Shown here: one piece after another, positions 18,919-27,207 of the stretch
How the letters are laid out: the number at the start of each line of letters is the position of its first letter
How positions within the stretch are numbered: the stretch's first letter is position 1
DNA from: Gluconobacter cerinus
GTDB taxonomy: Bacteria > Pseudomonadota > Alphaproteobacteria > Acetobacterales > Acetobacteraceae
Assembly: GCF_002723935.1 (NCBI RefSeq)
Contig: NZ_BEWM01000001.1
Coordinates: 558,001-622,000 of the forward strand
Direction: 5' to 3'
DNA length: 64,000 nucleotides
The notes under the pieces: generated by a model
Told to the model about the DNA's origin: nothing
What the model saw: only the letters and a program-made list of their open reading frames with translations
The model's database searches: none
Position numbers and translations under genes: made by a program

Positions 18919-19812
18919 ATGACGTCCACACGTATCAAGATTGCCTACGCTTCCATTGGGGTGAGCGTAGTGGTTCTGGCCATCAAGTACGCGGCATTCT
19001 GGGTCTCCGGCTCCGATGCGCTGCTGTCTGATGCCATTGAAACCATTCTGAATGTCATTGCGGCATTCGGCACCCTGTGGGCACTCTCCATTGCAGCACT
19101 GCCCGCTGACGACAATCACCCTTATGGCCACGGCAAAGCAGAATACCTGTCCGCTGTTATTGAAGGCGTTCTGGTTGTTCTGACGGCACTCGGCATTCTC
19201 GTCGTGGCCGTACATGACTGGATGCATCCGACGCCGGTTCATGCCCCCTTCCAGGGTGTTGCACTGAATGCGCTCGCCGGTGTCGTTAATCTGGTCTGGG
19301 CACGCATTCTCATCGGGTTCGGCCGGAAGAACTCCTCACAGGCCCTGCTGGCTGCAGGCGAGCACGTTCAGTCAGACGTCTGGGCGACTGTTGCGCTGGT
19401 CATCGGCGTGTCCCTGATACCCGTCATCAAATGGGACCGGCTGGACGCAGTTCTGTCTGCCCTGGTTGCCCTGAACGTTCTGCGGGCTGGCTTCTCGATG
19501 ATGAGCCTGTCCATGTCAGGTCTTATGGATGAAATTCCGGGCACAGAGGCGGTGGAAACCGTAAAGGCTGTCATCTCCTCAAGCGGAACTGGCGCTCTCG
19601 AAGCGCATGATCTGCGCCTGCGGAAAGTGGGCCCCTTACATTTCGTCGAGTTTCACCTCGTCGTTCCGAGCGAAATGAGTGTGCATGACGCTCATGAAAT
19701 CTGCGACTGTATTGAAGCGGGTCTGCGGAAAGAACTGGGCCGGGCTTCGATCCATATTCACGTAGAACCTGCTGACAAGGCCAAGCATTCCGGCGTTCTG
19801 GTCCTGTCCTGA
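18919..19812 (+). CDS. CDF family divalent-metal transporter (FieF-like)
   Basis: The 297-residue product is a second cation diffusion facilitator without a His-rich tail. It shows SDALLSDAIETILNVI in helix 2, NHPYGHGKAEYLSAVIEG after it, and GEHVQSDVWATVALVIG with an HxxxD in helix 5, then the cytoplasmic domain. This pattern is that of the FieF/MamB branch, which handles Fe2+, Zn2+ or Mn2+. In helix 2 the first metal site reads S-D-A-I-E-T instead of the usual D-x3-D, so its metal preference may differ. It lies eight bases after the first CDF gene and 20 bases before sdaA, so the three may be one operon. Confidence 0.88.
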   Translation: MTSTRIKIAYASIGVSVVVLAIKYAAFWVSGSDALLSDAIETILNVIAAFGTLWALSIAALPADDNHPYGHGKAEYLSAVIEGVLVVLTALGILVVAVHDWMHPTPVHAPFQGVALNALAGVVNLVWARILIGFGRKNSSQALLAAGEHVQSDVWATVALVIGVSLIPVIKWDRLDAVLSALVALNVLRAGFSMMSLSMSGLMDEIPGTEAVETVKAVISSSGTGALEAHDLRLRKVGPLHFVEFHLVVPSEMSVHDAHEICDCIEAGLRKELGRASIHIHVEPADKAKHSGVLVLS

Positions 19813-19832
19813 CAGCTTCGGACATTCCGATT

Positions 19833-21194
19833 ATGATCAGTCTTTTCGACCTGTTCCGCATTGGCCTCGGCCCGTCTTCTTCCCATACGGTCGGCCCCAT
19901 GCGGGCCGGACACGCCTTTGCCGAGGCCCTTCCAGAAAGCATATCTGTCGCCAGAATTCAGGTGACCCTTTATGGCTCCCTGGCATGGACCGGCGTTGGA
20001 CACGCAACAGACACAGCCGTTCTTCTCGGCCTCGAAGGATGGCTCCCGGATCAGATTTCGCCTGATCATGCCAAACAGATCATCGAAAAAATCCAGTCTA
20101 CGAAACATCTGACTCTCCGGGGCCAAACCATCCCTTTCGACCCGGCATCCGATACCGTCTTCGATTACGAAACCGTTCCTCCTGTCCATCCGAACACGCT
20201 CCAGTTCGAAGCATTTGACGGTGCTGGAAGGTCTTTCCTACGGGAGCGCTACTGCTCGATCGGTGGCGGTTTTATTGTTCCGGAAGACCACTCTACCGAG
20301 GCCACTATCATCCCGCCCGTCGCCGTTCCTTATGATGTCATATCGGGACGCAAACTCCTGGATGATTGCCAGAAGAGCGGCCTGACTATTGCTGGCCTGA
20401 TCTGGGCCAATGAAACAACACTCCGGGCCGATAACGACGTCACTGCTTATATTGATCGTATTCTCGATACGATGATGGAATGCATCGACCGAGGACTAAG
20501 AGAAGACGGCATTCTTCCCGGCAAACTGCATATCAAACGCCGCGCACGCACTCTTCACCGCAAGCTGGAGAGTGGAACCCGCTGGAATCAGCGCGCACCC
20601 CATGAAATCATGGATTGGGTGAGTCTTTTCGCGATCGCCGTGAATGAGGAAAACGCTGCGGGCGGACGCGTTGTAACAGCTCCGACCAATGGGGCCTCCG
20701 GCGTCATTCCTGCCGTTCTGCGCTATTACAGGGACTTCTGTCCCGGCGCCTCACGGGAAGGCATGCGGGATTTTCTTTTGACCGCCACGGCTATCGGCGC
20801 CTTGTTCAAGCGCAATGCTTCCATTTCTGGTGCAGAAGTAGGCTGTCAGGGCGAAGTGGGTGTCGCATGCTCCATGGCCGCAGCCGGGCTTGCCGCAGCG
20901 TTGGGCGCCACACCGGATCAGGTTGAAAATGCTGCTGAAATCGGCATGGAGCATCATCTGGGCATGACCTGTGATCCGATTGGTGGCCTCGTCCAGATCC
21001 CTTGCATTGAGCGCAACGCGTTTGGAGCCATCAAAGCCATTAACGCGGCCTCACTCGCGATACGCGGTGACGGAGTGCACCATGTTTCGCTGGATCAGGT
21101 GATCCAGACGATGCGCGAGACCGGCGCGGACATGAACCATCGCTATAAGGAAACATCGCTGGGCGGTCTGGCCGTCAGCTTTCCGGAATGCTGA
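19833..21194 (+). CDS. sdaA: L-serine ammonia-lyase SdaA (iron-sulfur type)
   Basis: This enzyme deaminates L-serine to pyruvate and ammonia using a 4Fe-4S cluster. The 453-residue length fits the single-chain type. The beta-domain signature [19 protein letters not shown] lies at the N-terminus. The three cluster cysteines are seen at 338 (VGCQGEVG), 380 (MTCDPIGG) and 391 (IPCIERN), with the 42 and 11 residue spacing expected for the family. Cys453 ends the protein, as in relatives where the C-terminal cysteine tail blocks the active site (PEC end). It follows two CDF exporters on the same strand; the metabolic link is not obvious. Confidence 0.95.
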   Translation: MISLFDLFRIGLGPSSSHTVGPMRAGHAFAEALPESISVARIQVTLYGSLAWTGVGHATDTAVLLGLEGWLPDQISPDHAKQIIEKIQSTKHLTLRGQTIPFDPASDTVFDYETVPPVHPNTLQFEAFDGAGRSFLRERYCSIGGGFIVPEDHSTEATIIPPVAVPYDVISGRKLLDDCQKSGLTIAGLIWANETTLRADNDVTAYIDRILDTMMECIDRGLREDGILPGKLHIKRRARTLHRKLESGTRWNQRAPHEIMDWVSLFAIAVNEENAAGGRVVTAPTNGASGVIPAVLRYYRDFCPGASREGMRDFLLTATAIGALFKRNASISGAEVGCQGEVGVACSMAAAGLAAALGATPDQVENAAEIGMEHHLGMTCDPIGGLVQIPCIERNAFGAIKAINAASLAIRGDGVHHVSLDQVIQTMRETGADMNHRYKETSLGGLAVSFPEC

Positions 21195-21358
21195 GACCGT
21201 TGCAGCCACATTGCGAGTTATTGCGTTCATTTTCTACTTGATCGGTTCAGACTTCTTGACCCGGCGCGAAGAAGGCTGGCAGGACCGGACATGTAACGCG
21301 CGGGGTTTGAACCGGGCGTATCTTCCCTTGCCCGACACTCCTTCTTGGACGTCCTCCA

Positions 21359-22816
21359 TTGGCCGATACCTTGCCCACCCCTCCAAGCCCTGCTCCCAAG
21401 CCCTTACCTCCGGGACATGTCTCCTCACAGCACGCCCTGCGCCGTAAGGACCGTATCCATCATCTGAGACGCTCGGCCCGCGCCACGACCACCCAGTGGC
21501 GACGCACTGTCATCTACTGGATCGGCGCCGTTCTCATTGGTGTTGTTGCCGTGCTTTTCGCCCGCATGGGTGACGCTGCTGCTGATCTGAGAACGCGGAT
21601 TCTGGAATGGCATCCCTGGGCGATGCTGTTCGTGGCCCCGGCAGGTCTCGCTTTCATCACATGGATGACCCGAACCCTTTTCAAAGGTGCACAGGGCTCA
21701 GGTATTCCGCAGACAATCGCCACCCTGCACATCGAGAATTACACGATGGTCGACAGGGTTCTGGCGCTCAAGATCTCGGTTGGGAAAATTCTTCTGACCT
21801 GTCTGGGCCTGCTTTGCGGTGCATCGATCGGGCGCGAGGGGCCGAGCGTTCAGGTTGGGGCATCCATCATGCATGCCTTCTCCCGCCTTCTCGGACAATC
21901 CAACATTGCCGCAAAGCGCAGCATGATCCTTGCCGGTGGCGCGGCTGGTATGGCCGCAGCATTCAATACGCCACTGGCCGGCATCGTCTTTGCGATTGAA
22001 GAACTCTCCCATTCCTTCGAACAGCGCACCTCCGGACGGACGCTGACCGTCGTTGTTGTCTCCGGTGTGACGGCCATCGCGCTTTTGGGAAACTACACCT
22101 ATTTCGGCCATGCCGACGTTGATATCCCGGTTGGTACAGCATGGATCGCGGTGCTGACCTGCGGCATCCTCGGAGGACTGGCAGGTGGAACGTTCGCGGC
22201 ACTGGTCATCAAGGCGTCGCGTGGTCTTCCAGGCCCTGTCGGCCGTTTCGCCGGGAAGCGCCCAATCGCATTTGCGGCAGCCTGTGGGCTCGTACTGGCT
22301 ATCATTGGCCTGATCTCCAAAGGGACAACCTATGGAACGGGCTATGCGCAGGCTCGCGCCATCTTCTCGGGCACAGAGCACTATCCGGCCTCTTTCTTCG
22401 TCCTGAAATATCTAGCGATGCTGGTGTCCTATTGCTCGGGCATTCCGGGCGGCATGTTTGCGCCATCGCTGGCGATTGGTGCTGCGATTGGAGGCTGGGT
22501 TGAGCAGTTTCTGCCCCACACCACGCCCGGCGCAGTCGTACTATTGGGGACAGTCGCCTATTTCTGTGGCGTCGCGCAGTCTCCCCTTACAGCGACGATC
22601 ATCGTCATGGAGATGTGTGACAACCAGCAGGTGACGCTTGCGCTGCTGGCCACGTCCTTTCTGGCGTTTGGTGTCTCTCGCATGGTGTGTCCTCGCCCAC
22701 TGTACACCGCGCTGGCTGACAGATTCATGGAAGCCAACGAACATGCCCTGCGACCGCCCAGACCTGAGGCGCCAGAATCGAACACAGCATCCATTGAAAA
22801 TAAAAAAGCGCTCTGA
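21359..22816 (+). CDS. ClC-type chloride channel/antiporter
   Basis: The 485-residue membrane protein has the ClC signature elements: GSGIPQ (selectivity region near residue 117), GREGPSVQ near 158 with the gating glutamate, and the GIPGGMFAPSLAIGAAIG stretch near 360. It should exchange Cl- for H+ across the inner membrane, helping with acid stress, which suits an acid-producing organism. No C-terminal CBS domain is present. The TTG at 21359 is the only plausible early start; the first 35 residues are proline-rich and basic. Its stop codon lies inside the loop of a perfect 12-bp terminator. The intergenic region upstream (21195-21358) has no obvious features. Confidence 0.93.
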   Translation: MADTLPTPPSPAPKPLPPGHVSSQHALRRKDRIHHLRRSARATTTQWRRTVIYWIGAVLIGVVAVLFARMGDAAADLRTRILEWHPWAMLFVAPAGLAFITWMTRTLFKGAQGSGIPQTIATLHIENYTMVDRVLALKISVGKILLTCLGLLCGASIGREGPSVQVGASIMHAFSRLLGQSNIAAKRSMILAGGAAGMAAAFNTPLAGIVFAIEELSHSFEQRTSGRTLTVVVVSGVTAIALLGNYTYFGHADVDIPVGTAWIAVLTCGILGGLAGGTFAALVIKASRGLPGPVGRFAGKRPIAFAAACGLVLAIIGLISKGTTYGTGYAQARAIFSGTEHYPASFFVLKYLAMLVSYCSGIPGGMFAPSLAIGAAIGGWVEQFLPHTTPGAVVLLGTVAYFCGVAQSPLTATIIVMEMCDNQQVTLALLATSFLAFGVSRMVCPRPLYTALADRFMEANEHALRPPRPEAPESNTASIENKKAL

Positions 22817-22829
22817 GGAGCGCTTTTTT
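22802..22829 (+). terminator. Perfect terminator overlapping the ClC stop codon
   Basis: AAAAAAGCGCTC (22802-22813) and GAGCGCTTTTTT (22818-22829) form a 12-bp stem with a TGAG loop that contains the ClC TGA stop. The symmetry allows termination in both directions. Confidence 0.93.
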
Positions 22830-23139
22830 ATTAAGAAACGAGGCTTAAGATTCTTTTCGTTAATAAGTAATTAATTCGACCCCAAACTCTTCCAATACGC
22901 TTCGATCTCTCTATCCATCAGTAAATCTATTTTACTGCACGATAACGCCTGATTAATCGTGAGTTTTCCGGCATTTCTTCATCTATTCAGAGATGCGGCC
23001 GTGAAAATAAATTTCACATAAAGATACAAAAATCCAAAATCCGTATTGTTTTTAAAATTCGAACATGCGATTGAACCGCCGCGCCCGAAAAGAACGCTAT
23101 TTCAGGCGCTTCACCGCAATAACAATCCTATATGCCCAT
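22830..23139. other. AT-rich intergenic region before the AIDA-Hint gene
   Basis: About 310 bases without an open frame of note and clearly richer in A+T than the neighbouring genes. I see no RNA gene. It presumably contains the promoter of the AIDA-Hint gene; no confident -35/-10 pair can be named. A 7-bp inverted repeat closes it at 23140-23159. Confidence 0.6.
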
Positions 23140-23159
23140 AATCAAAATTATCTTTGATT
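23140..23159 (+). promoter_or_regulatory. Inverted repeat just upstream of the AIDA-Hint gene
   Basis: AATCAAA (23140-23146) and TTTGATT (23153-23159) form a perfect 7-bp inverted repeat with a 6-base spacer, about 28 bases before the first in-frame ATG (23188). It could be an operator or a leader hairpin. No match to a known site is claimed. Confidence 0.4.
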
Positions 23160-23187
23160 GATTCAAGGGCATTCATTATGGGCGCAC

Positions 23188-25173
23188 ATGCGTCTTTCCC
23201 CAAGAAAAGACATCCTAGTGAATCACAGAAATCCTTCCAGATATCCTGATCCTTGCCATGATGGACTGAACCGTCGTCAGCACAATACGACCGTCAGCGG
23301 ACTCTATATTTCAGGAAAGAATGACTACCTCATTGTGAATTCTGGTGGCACCGCCATCAAGACAACAGTCACAGCAGGCGGCCATGTGAAGGTTTACTCT
23401 GGTGGCAGAACCATCAGCTCCATTCTGACAGTTCCAGACACTGAGGAAGTCATTTACTCCGGCGGAACGGCAACAGGCACAATCGCCACCAAAGGCGCGG
23501 GCCAGACCGTCAACACGGGTGGCGTTGCCAGTGACACGGTTGCAAGCAACGGCAATCAGTTCATCTTTGGTGGTTCGAGCTTCAATGCCTCCATCCAGAG
23601 CGGCGGCAAGCAGACTCTGACATCGGGAACGGCAACGGCCAACACCGTGACCTCTGGCGGCACAGTGGCTGCGACCGGCGGCACGACAGTTCGTGACCGT
23701 ATTCAGGCGGGTGGCGTTGAGAACATCAGCCAGAATGCCGTTGCCTCAGGTGCGACTGTTTCTGGCGCTGCCGCGAGACTGAATGTTTCGAGTGGTGGCC
23801 GCGCCGTCAACACGATCGTCAATGCTGGAGGCAACATCGTTGTCGGAAGTAAGGGCATCGCAAGCGGGACGACAATTTCGTCTGGCGGATCTCTTGTCAT
23901 TCAAGGCGGAAGCATCACCGATACGATGCTTGTCCCCGGTGGCCAGATCGACATCGGCACCCTGGATTATAAGGGCAATACGGCCGCCAAGATCGTCGGT
24001 AACGTCCTGACCGTGACACAGGGCAAGGCATCCTACACCATCAAGCTCGTAGGCGATTACTCTCAGTATCACGCCCATTTCTCCCCAGACGGAAATGGCA
24101 AGACAATCATCTCGCTGGATAAGGGAGCAGAAGTCTGCTTCCTCGCGGATACGATGATCCGCACCACGACCGGTGACATCCCCGTTCAGGACGTCCAAAT
24201 CGGCGCTGAAGTTCTCGCCTGGACGCCCGAGGGAGAGCAGGTTCGCCCGGTCGTTTGGGTTGGTCGGAAGCATGCCATTGTCCGTCAAGGACTGGCCTCG
24301 GATGTCGCGGGTTATCCGGTTCGCATTTGCACGAATGCGATTGCAGATGGCGTTCCATCCAAAGACCTTCTGGTGACACCAGAGCATAGCCTGTTCATTG
24401 ATAGCGGTCTGATCCCGGCCCGTATGCTCGTGAATGGCCGCAGCATTATTTACGATACCTCCATCACATCCTACGATTACTTCCACATCGAGACGGATGT
24501 GCATTCTGTCCTTACGTCTGACGGAATGCTGACCGAGAGCTATCTCAACACAGGCAACCGGGACGGCTTCACACAGGATGGCACTGTCGTCAGCCTGAGT
24601 AGCCCGGTCCGCACATGGGAAGCTGATGCTGCTGCACCGCTGACTGTCAGCCGCAACAAGGTTGAGCCTGTTCATCACGCTCTTGCCGAGCGCGCGATAA
24701 ACCTTGGCTTTGATGACGTCCGTGACGCCAGAGCAGTGGTGACAGACCCGGACCTCCATGTGATCACACCAGCCGGTAAAGTGATCCGTCAGTCCCGTGA
24801 GAGCAATGGTCGCGCGATCTTCACGTTGCCATCAAACGTCCGCAGCGTGCGCCTCGTCTCAAGAGCAGCCAAACCATCCGACGCTATTGGCCCGTTTGTG
24901 GATGATCGTCGTGAACTGGGCGTGCTAGTTGGGAACATCACCCTGTATACTCCTGAGAATACACGTACGATCACGTCTCATCTGGAAGAGACTGATCTCT
25001 CAGGCTGGGCTGACAAAGAGAACTCTGCCATTCGCTGGACACTCGGCGATGCCCAACTCGATCTTGGCTCCAGTGCTGTAGAACACGGCATGTCTCTTCT
25101 TGCCGTAGAGATCGTTGCTGGCGGACCATACATCGACCAACCGAACACCGAAGTCTCCGCTCTTCAGGCATAA
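23188..25173 (+). CDS. AIDA-repeat protein with a Hint (hedgehog/intein) domain
   Basis: The frame is open from 23158; the first in-frame ATG is at 23188 (661 residues) and the start is uncertain, with a GTG at 23218 also possible. Roughly eleven imperfect 18-20 residue AIDA-type repeats (VNSGGTAIKTTVTAGGHVKV style) span about 23337-23970 and predict a beta-helix adhesin-like stalk. A Hint_2 domain follows from the cysteine in EVCFLADTMIRTTTG (codon at 24136), with TPEHSLFID as block B, VNGRSIIY, YFHIETDVHSVL and ESYLNTGNRDGF. A C-terminal domain of about 200 residues has no clear family. No signal peptide or autotransporter barrel is visible. Proteins of this kind are common in Acetobacteraceae but poorly understood; the Hint domain might self-cleave. 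Confidence 0.82.
   Translation: MRLSPRKDILVNHRNPSRYPDPCHDGLNRRQHNTTVSGLYISGKNDYLIVNSGGTAIKTTVTAGGHVKVYSGGRTISSILTVPDTEEVIYSGGTATGTIATKGAGQTVNTGGVASDTVASNGNQFIFGGSSFNASIQSGGKQTLTSGTATANTVTSGGTVAATGGTTVRDRIQAGGVENISQNAVASGATVSGAAARLNVSSGGRAVNTIVNAGGNIVVGSKGIASGTTISSGGSLVIQGGSITDTMLVPGGQIDIGTLDYKGNTAAKIVGNVLTVTQGKASYTIKLVGDYSQYHAHFSPDGNGKTIISLDKGAEVCFLADTMIRTTTGDIPVQDVQIGAEVLAWTPEGEQVRPVVWVGRKHAIVRQGLASDVAGYPVRICTNAIADGVPSKDLLVTPEHSLFIDSGLIPARMLVNGRSIIYDTSITSYDYFHIETDVHSVLTSDGMLTESYLNTGNRDGFTQDGTVVSLSSPVRTWEADAAAPLTVSRNKVEPVHHALAERAINLGFDDVRDARAVVTDPDLHVITPAGKVIRQSRESNGRAIFTLPSNVRSVRLVSRAAKPSDAIGPFVDDRRELGVLVGNITLYTPENTRTITSHLEETDLSGWADKENSAIRWTLGDAQLDLGSSAVEHGMSLLAVEIVAGGPYIDQPNTEVSALQA
23337..23970 (+). 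repeat. AIDA-type repeat array in the AIDA-Hint gene
   Basis: About eleven degenerate coding repeats of 18-20 codons, each centred on a (S/T)GG(T/R/V)A core and a TV-x-(S/A)GG turn. At DNA level the copies have diverged, so slippage between units is unlikely. In other bacteria such repeats are targets for heptosyltransferases; none is seen in this window. Confidence 0.8.
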
Positions 25174-25181
25174 AACTGAAA

Positions 25182-25207
25182 ACGGCCACCCTAAGCAGGG
25201 TGGCCGT
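25182..25207 (+). terminator. Hairpin after the AIDA-Hint gene
   Basis: ACGGCCACCCT (25182-25192) pairs perfectly with AGGGTGGCCGT (25197-25207) around AAGC, nine bases after the stop. No T-run follows. Confidence 0.75.
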
Positions 25208-25227
25208 GTGACGAATGACTCAAAAAC

Positions 25228-25263
25228 AATCCGGCCGTGGAGCTTTCTGCTCTTGGCCGGATT
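25228..25263 (-). terminator. Terminator of the acid phosphatase gene
   Basis: AATCCGGCC (25228-25236) pairs with GGCCGGATT (25255-25263). On the minus strand it is followed by GTTTTTG, directly after the phosphatase stop at 25268. Confidence 0.8.
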
Positions 25264-25267
25264 TATA

Positions 25268-26053
25268 TCATTCAGACAAAATGGAATGTGCGGCAGCGTC
25301 TGCTTCTGCAGCACAATCAGCAGCATCTGGTGCAGGGGCCGCAACCTTCATGGCGCGCAGTTCTTCCCGGGCGGCAGCGAGATCATCCTGTAATTCCGGA
25401 GCCGCAAGCAGCGCATCCATTTCAGACGATGCATTCAGGAAGCCAGCCTGCACGTCCGATTTCCAGTGCGCCCCACAGACAATCCGGCTCTCACCAAAAA
25501 CACGCCCGCGCTGCAAAAGCATGGTGGCATGTTCAGGCATCAGATGAGCAAGCAGAAGAGCCATGCCATATCCCGCCGTCGTATGGCCTGATGGATATGA
25601 GGAATGCAGACCCAATCCCTCGGGCGACGTGCAGATTGGCAAGTTCGTGCCAACGAACGGCCGTGTCCGATGCCAGTAATGTTTGGCTTCTGACGTCCGA
25701 TGAATGATGGGATTTTCCATGCGCTTCAGCACAATCGCCAGATGGGGCGCCTTCGCCAGATCCAGCGTGTAGCCGACGGAGCAGGAGAAATCGCGCACAA
25801 GATGCGGCACTTCCAGATCCGCATCTTTCTGCGCCAGCGCCCAGCGTGGCGTATCTTTCAAGGCGCGTGTCTCACGGAAAATACGGTCATCATCCGCCTG
25901 CGCGGCACTACCTGAGGCTGGTGGCTGCGGCAGAACCAGACGGGCATCCGGCACTGCGGATTCCGGCAATGGCTCCCGGGATGGTGTTTCACAGGCAGAA
26001 AGAAGAGTAGCGCACATCAGAAGTGCAACAGGCAGGCGGACAGACGACATCAT
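25268..26053 (-). CDS. Class A acid phosphatase (PAP2 family), lipoprotein
   Basis: The 261-residue product has a lipoprotein signal (VALLMCATLLSACE, Cys20 as the lipid site), so it is probably anchored in the outer membrane and acts in the periplasm. The PAP2 motifs are complete: KHYWHRTRP, YPSGHTTAG with the catalytic histidine, and SRIVCGAHWKSDVQAG with the nucleophilic histidine. This is the PhoN-like class A nonspecific acid phosphatase type that releases phosphate from many organic esters. The last 45 residues are Ala/Glu-rich and unusual for the family. Its 3' end is marked by a terminator. Confidence 0.92.
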   Translation of the reverse strand: MMSSVRLPVALLMCATLLSACETPSREPLPESAVPDARLVLPQPPASGSAAQADDDRIFRETRALKDTPRWALAQKDADLEVPHLVRDFSCSVGYTLDLAKAPHLAIVLKRMENPIIHRTSEAKHYWHRTRPFVGTNLPICTSPEGLGLHSSYPSGHTTAGYGMALLLAHLMPEHATMLLQRGRVFGESRIVCGAHWKSDVQAGFLNASSEMDALLAAPELQDDLAAAREELRAMKVAAPAPDAADCAAEADAAAHSILSE

Positions 26054-26234
26054 GCGGCGCAGGGTCTCACGAAAGGGAATAAAGACGATCCACTTTCATA
26101 ATGTTCTCTTCCTGTCGGGGGAAAGTGTTTCTTTATGACCGTTGCAAGTCGTGCCTAGAGACACATCTGAAAGATGGCAGAGTTGCCGTGCTGTGCAATG
26201 ATGCTCCTCAACGCCTCACCCCAGGAGAAAAGAC

Positions 26235-26516
26235 ATGTCCTCCACAGCACCGCGCGTCTCAATCCGATATTGCACGCAATGCAACTGGCTTCTGCGGTCT
26301 GGATGGATGGCGCAGGAACTGCTCTCCACGTTCGGGCAAGCTCTCGGGGAAGTTGCCCTGATCCCTGATACCGGCGGGCGCTTTGAAATTCATGTGGATG
26401 ACGTGCTCGTCTGGGAACGCAAGCGCGATGGGGGATTTCCTGGCCCGAAAGAGCTCAAACAGCGTGTCAGGGATATCATCGCACCTGAACAGGACCTTGG
26501 TCACACAGACCGCTGA
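26235..26516 (+). CDS. SelT/SelW/SelH (Rdx) family thioredoxin-like protein
   Basis: The 93-residue product starts MSSTAPRVSIRYCTQCNWLL, where CTQC is the CxxC redox motif of the Rdx fold, here with cysteine instead of selenocysteine. GGRFEIHVDDVLVWERKRDGGFPGPKEL matches the family's conserved region. Such proteins are small cytosolic oxidoreductases of unknown partner. An AGGAGAAA sequence lies before the ATG. The 3' end overlaps the convergent DinB-like gene by 16 bases. Confidence 0.9.
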   Translation: MSSTAPRVSIRYCTQCNWLLRSGWMAQELLSTFGQALGEVALIPDTGGRFEIHVDDVLVWERKRDGGFPGPKELKQRVRDIIAPEQDLGHTDR

Positions 26517-27031
26517 TACTCATCCCGGAGAAAGACTGTCAGGTCATTGGAGGGCCAGCTCTCCGGGATCTGCTTGAGCATGTCGCCTACAAATCCCCGG
26601 TGGTAAGTGGCGTGATTGACGACATGAAGAATGATCTGTTCACGGGTCATCACCCCAGGCTGGCCATCAACATATGTGAATGAAATCGGGCAGCTCAAAT
26701 CATCCACGCTCCATTGCATGACGGCATTCAGATACCACTGATGCATGGATTGCGTGGCCTGCCAGAGCGTTTCGAGATCGGGCACCTCATCGGTCTGACG
26801 TGACCGATACCCATGATCCTGACCCTGAAGATGATGGCGGAAAATGTCGTCGACGACATAGACATGGTTCAACGTGCCCAAAAGAGTGCTGAACGTTGTC
26901 TGCCGCGGTTTCTCAATCTCCAACTGCGGTAACTTGAACAGAGCGTCGTATGTCAGCCTGTCAGCCCAAGCGCGATATTTCAGGAACATGATGAGCGTCT
27001 GCAAATGAGGCGGCGAAGACAATCTGGGCAT
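26501..27031 (-). CDS. DinB family protein (putative metal-dependent hydrolase)
   Basis: From the ATG at 27031, which has GAGGTG upstream, the product has 176 residues; an ATG 12 bases earlier is possible. It is a four-helix bundle of the DinB/YfiT type. The three metal-binding histidines are likely those in LNHVYVVDDIF and in HVVNHATYHRGFVGDML. Members include thiol-dependent transferases (mycothiol or bacillithiol S-transferases); in Proteobacteria the function is mostly unknown. It converges with the SelW-like gene. Confidence 0.87.
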   Translation of the reverse strand: MPRLSSPPHLQTLIMFLKYRAWADRLTYDALFKLPQLEIEKPRQTTFSTLLGTLNHVYVVDDIFRHHLQGQDHGYRSRQTDEVPDLETLWQATQSMHQWYLNAVMQWSVDDLSCPISFTYVDGQPGVMTREQIILHVVNHATYHRGFVGDMLKQIPESWPSNDLTVFLRDEYQRSV

Positions 27032-27126
27032 AAAGCACCTCATTCCGATATCGTTCCATATGTGCCGTATTTAGCCAATCGAGACAATGCAGCCAGACTG
27101 CAATGCCTCATTATTAGAACGCTATA

Positions 27127-27140
27127 AGCATATTTATGCT
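27127..27140. promoter_or_regulatory. Short palindrome upstream of the Rieske gene
   Basis: AGCATA-TT-TATGCT is a perfect 6-bp inverted repeat, about 68 bases before the Rieske oxygenase start and inside the AT-rich spacer to the DinB-like gene. It may be an operator or chance. Confidence 0.3.
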
Positions 27141-27207
27141 ATATCCGAGAACGCCCTATCCATGAAATGATTTGCGAGATCCTTCTTAAGCCCGCGGGGA
27201 CCCTTCC

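Noticed and set aside
23178-23252. Short peptide frame beginning ATGGGCGCACATGCG before the AIDA-Hint gene
   Set aside because: No convincing ribosome site and no conservation can be judged; likely chance in the leader.
23337-23970. Possible CRISPR array from regularly spaced repeats
   Set aside because: The repeats are protein-coding AIDA units, diverged at DNA level, without identical direct repeats or unique spacers.
23746-24759. Minus-strand frame of about 337 codons opposite the AIDA-Hint gene
   Set aside because: The plus strand encodes clear AIDA repeats and Hint motifs; the antisense product shows no recognisable domain.
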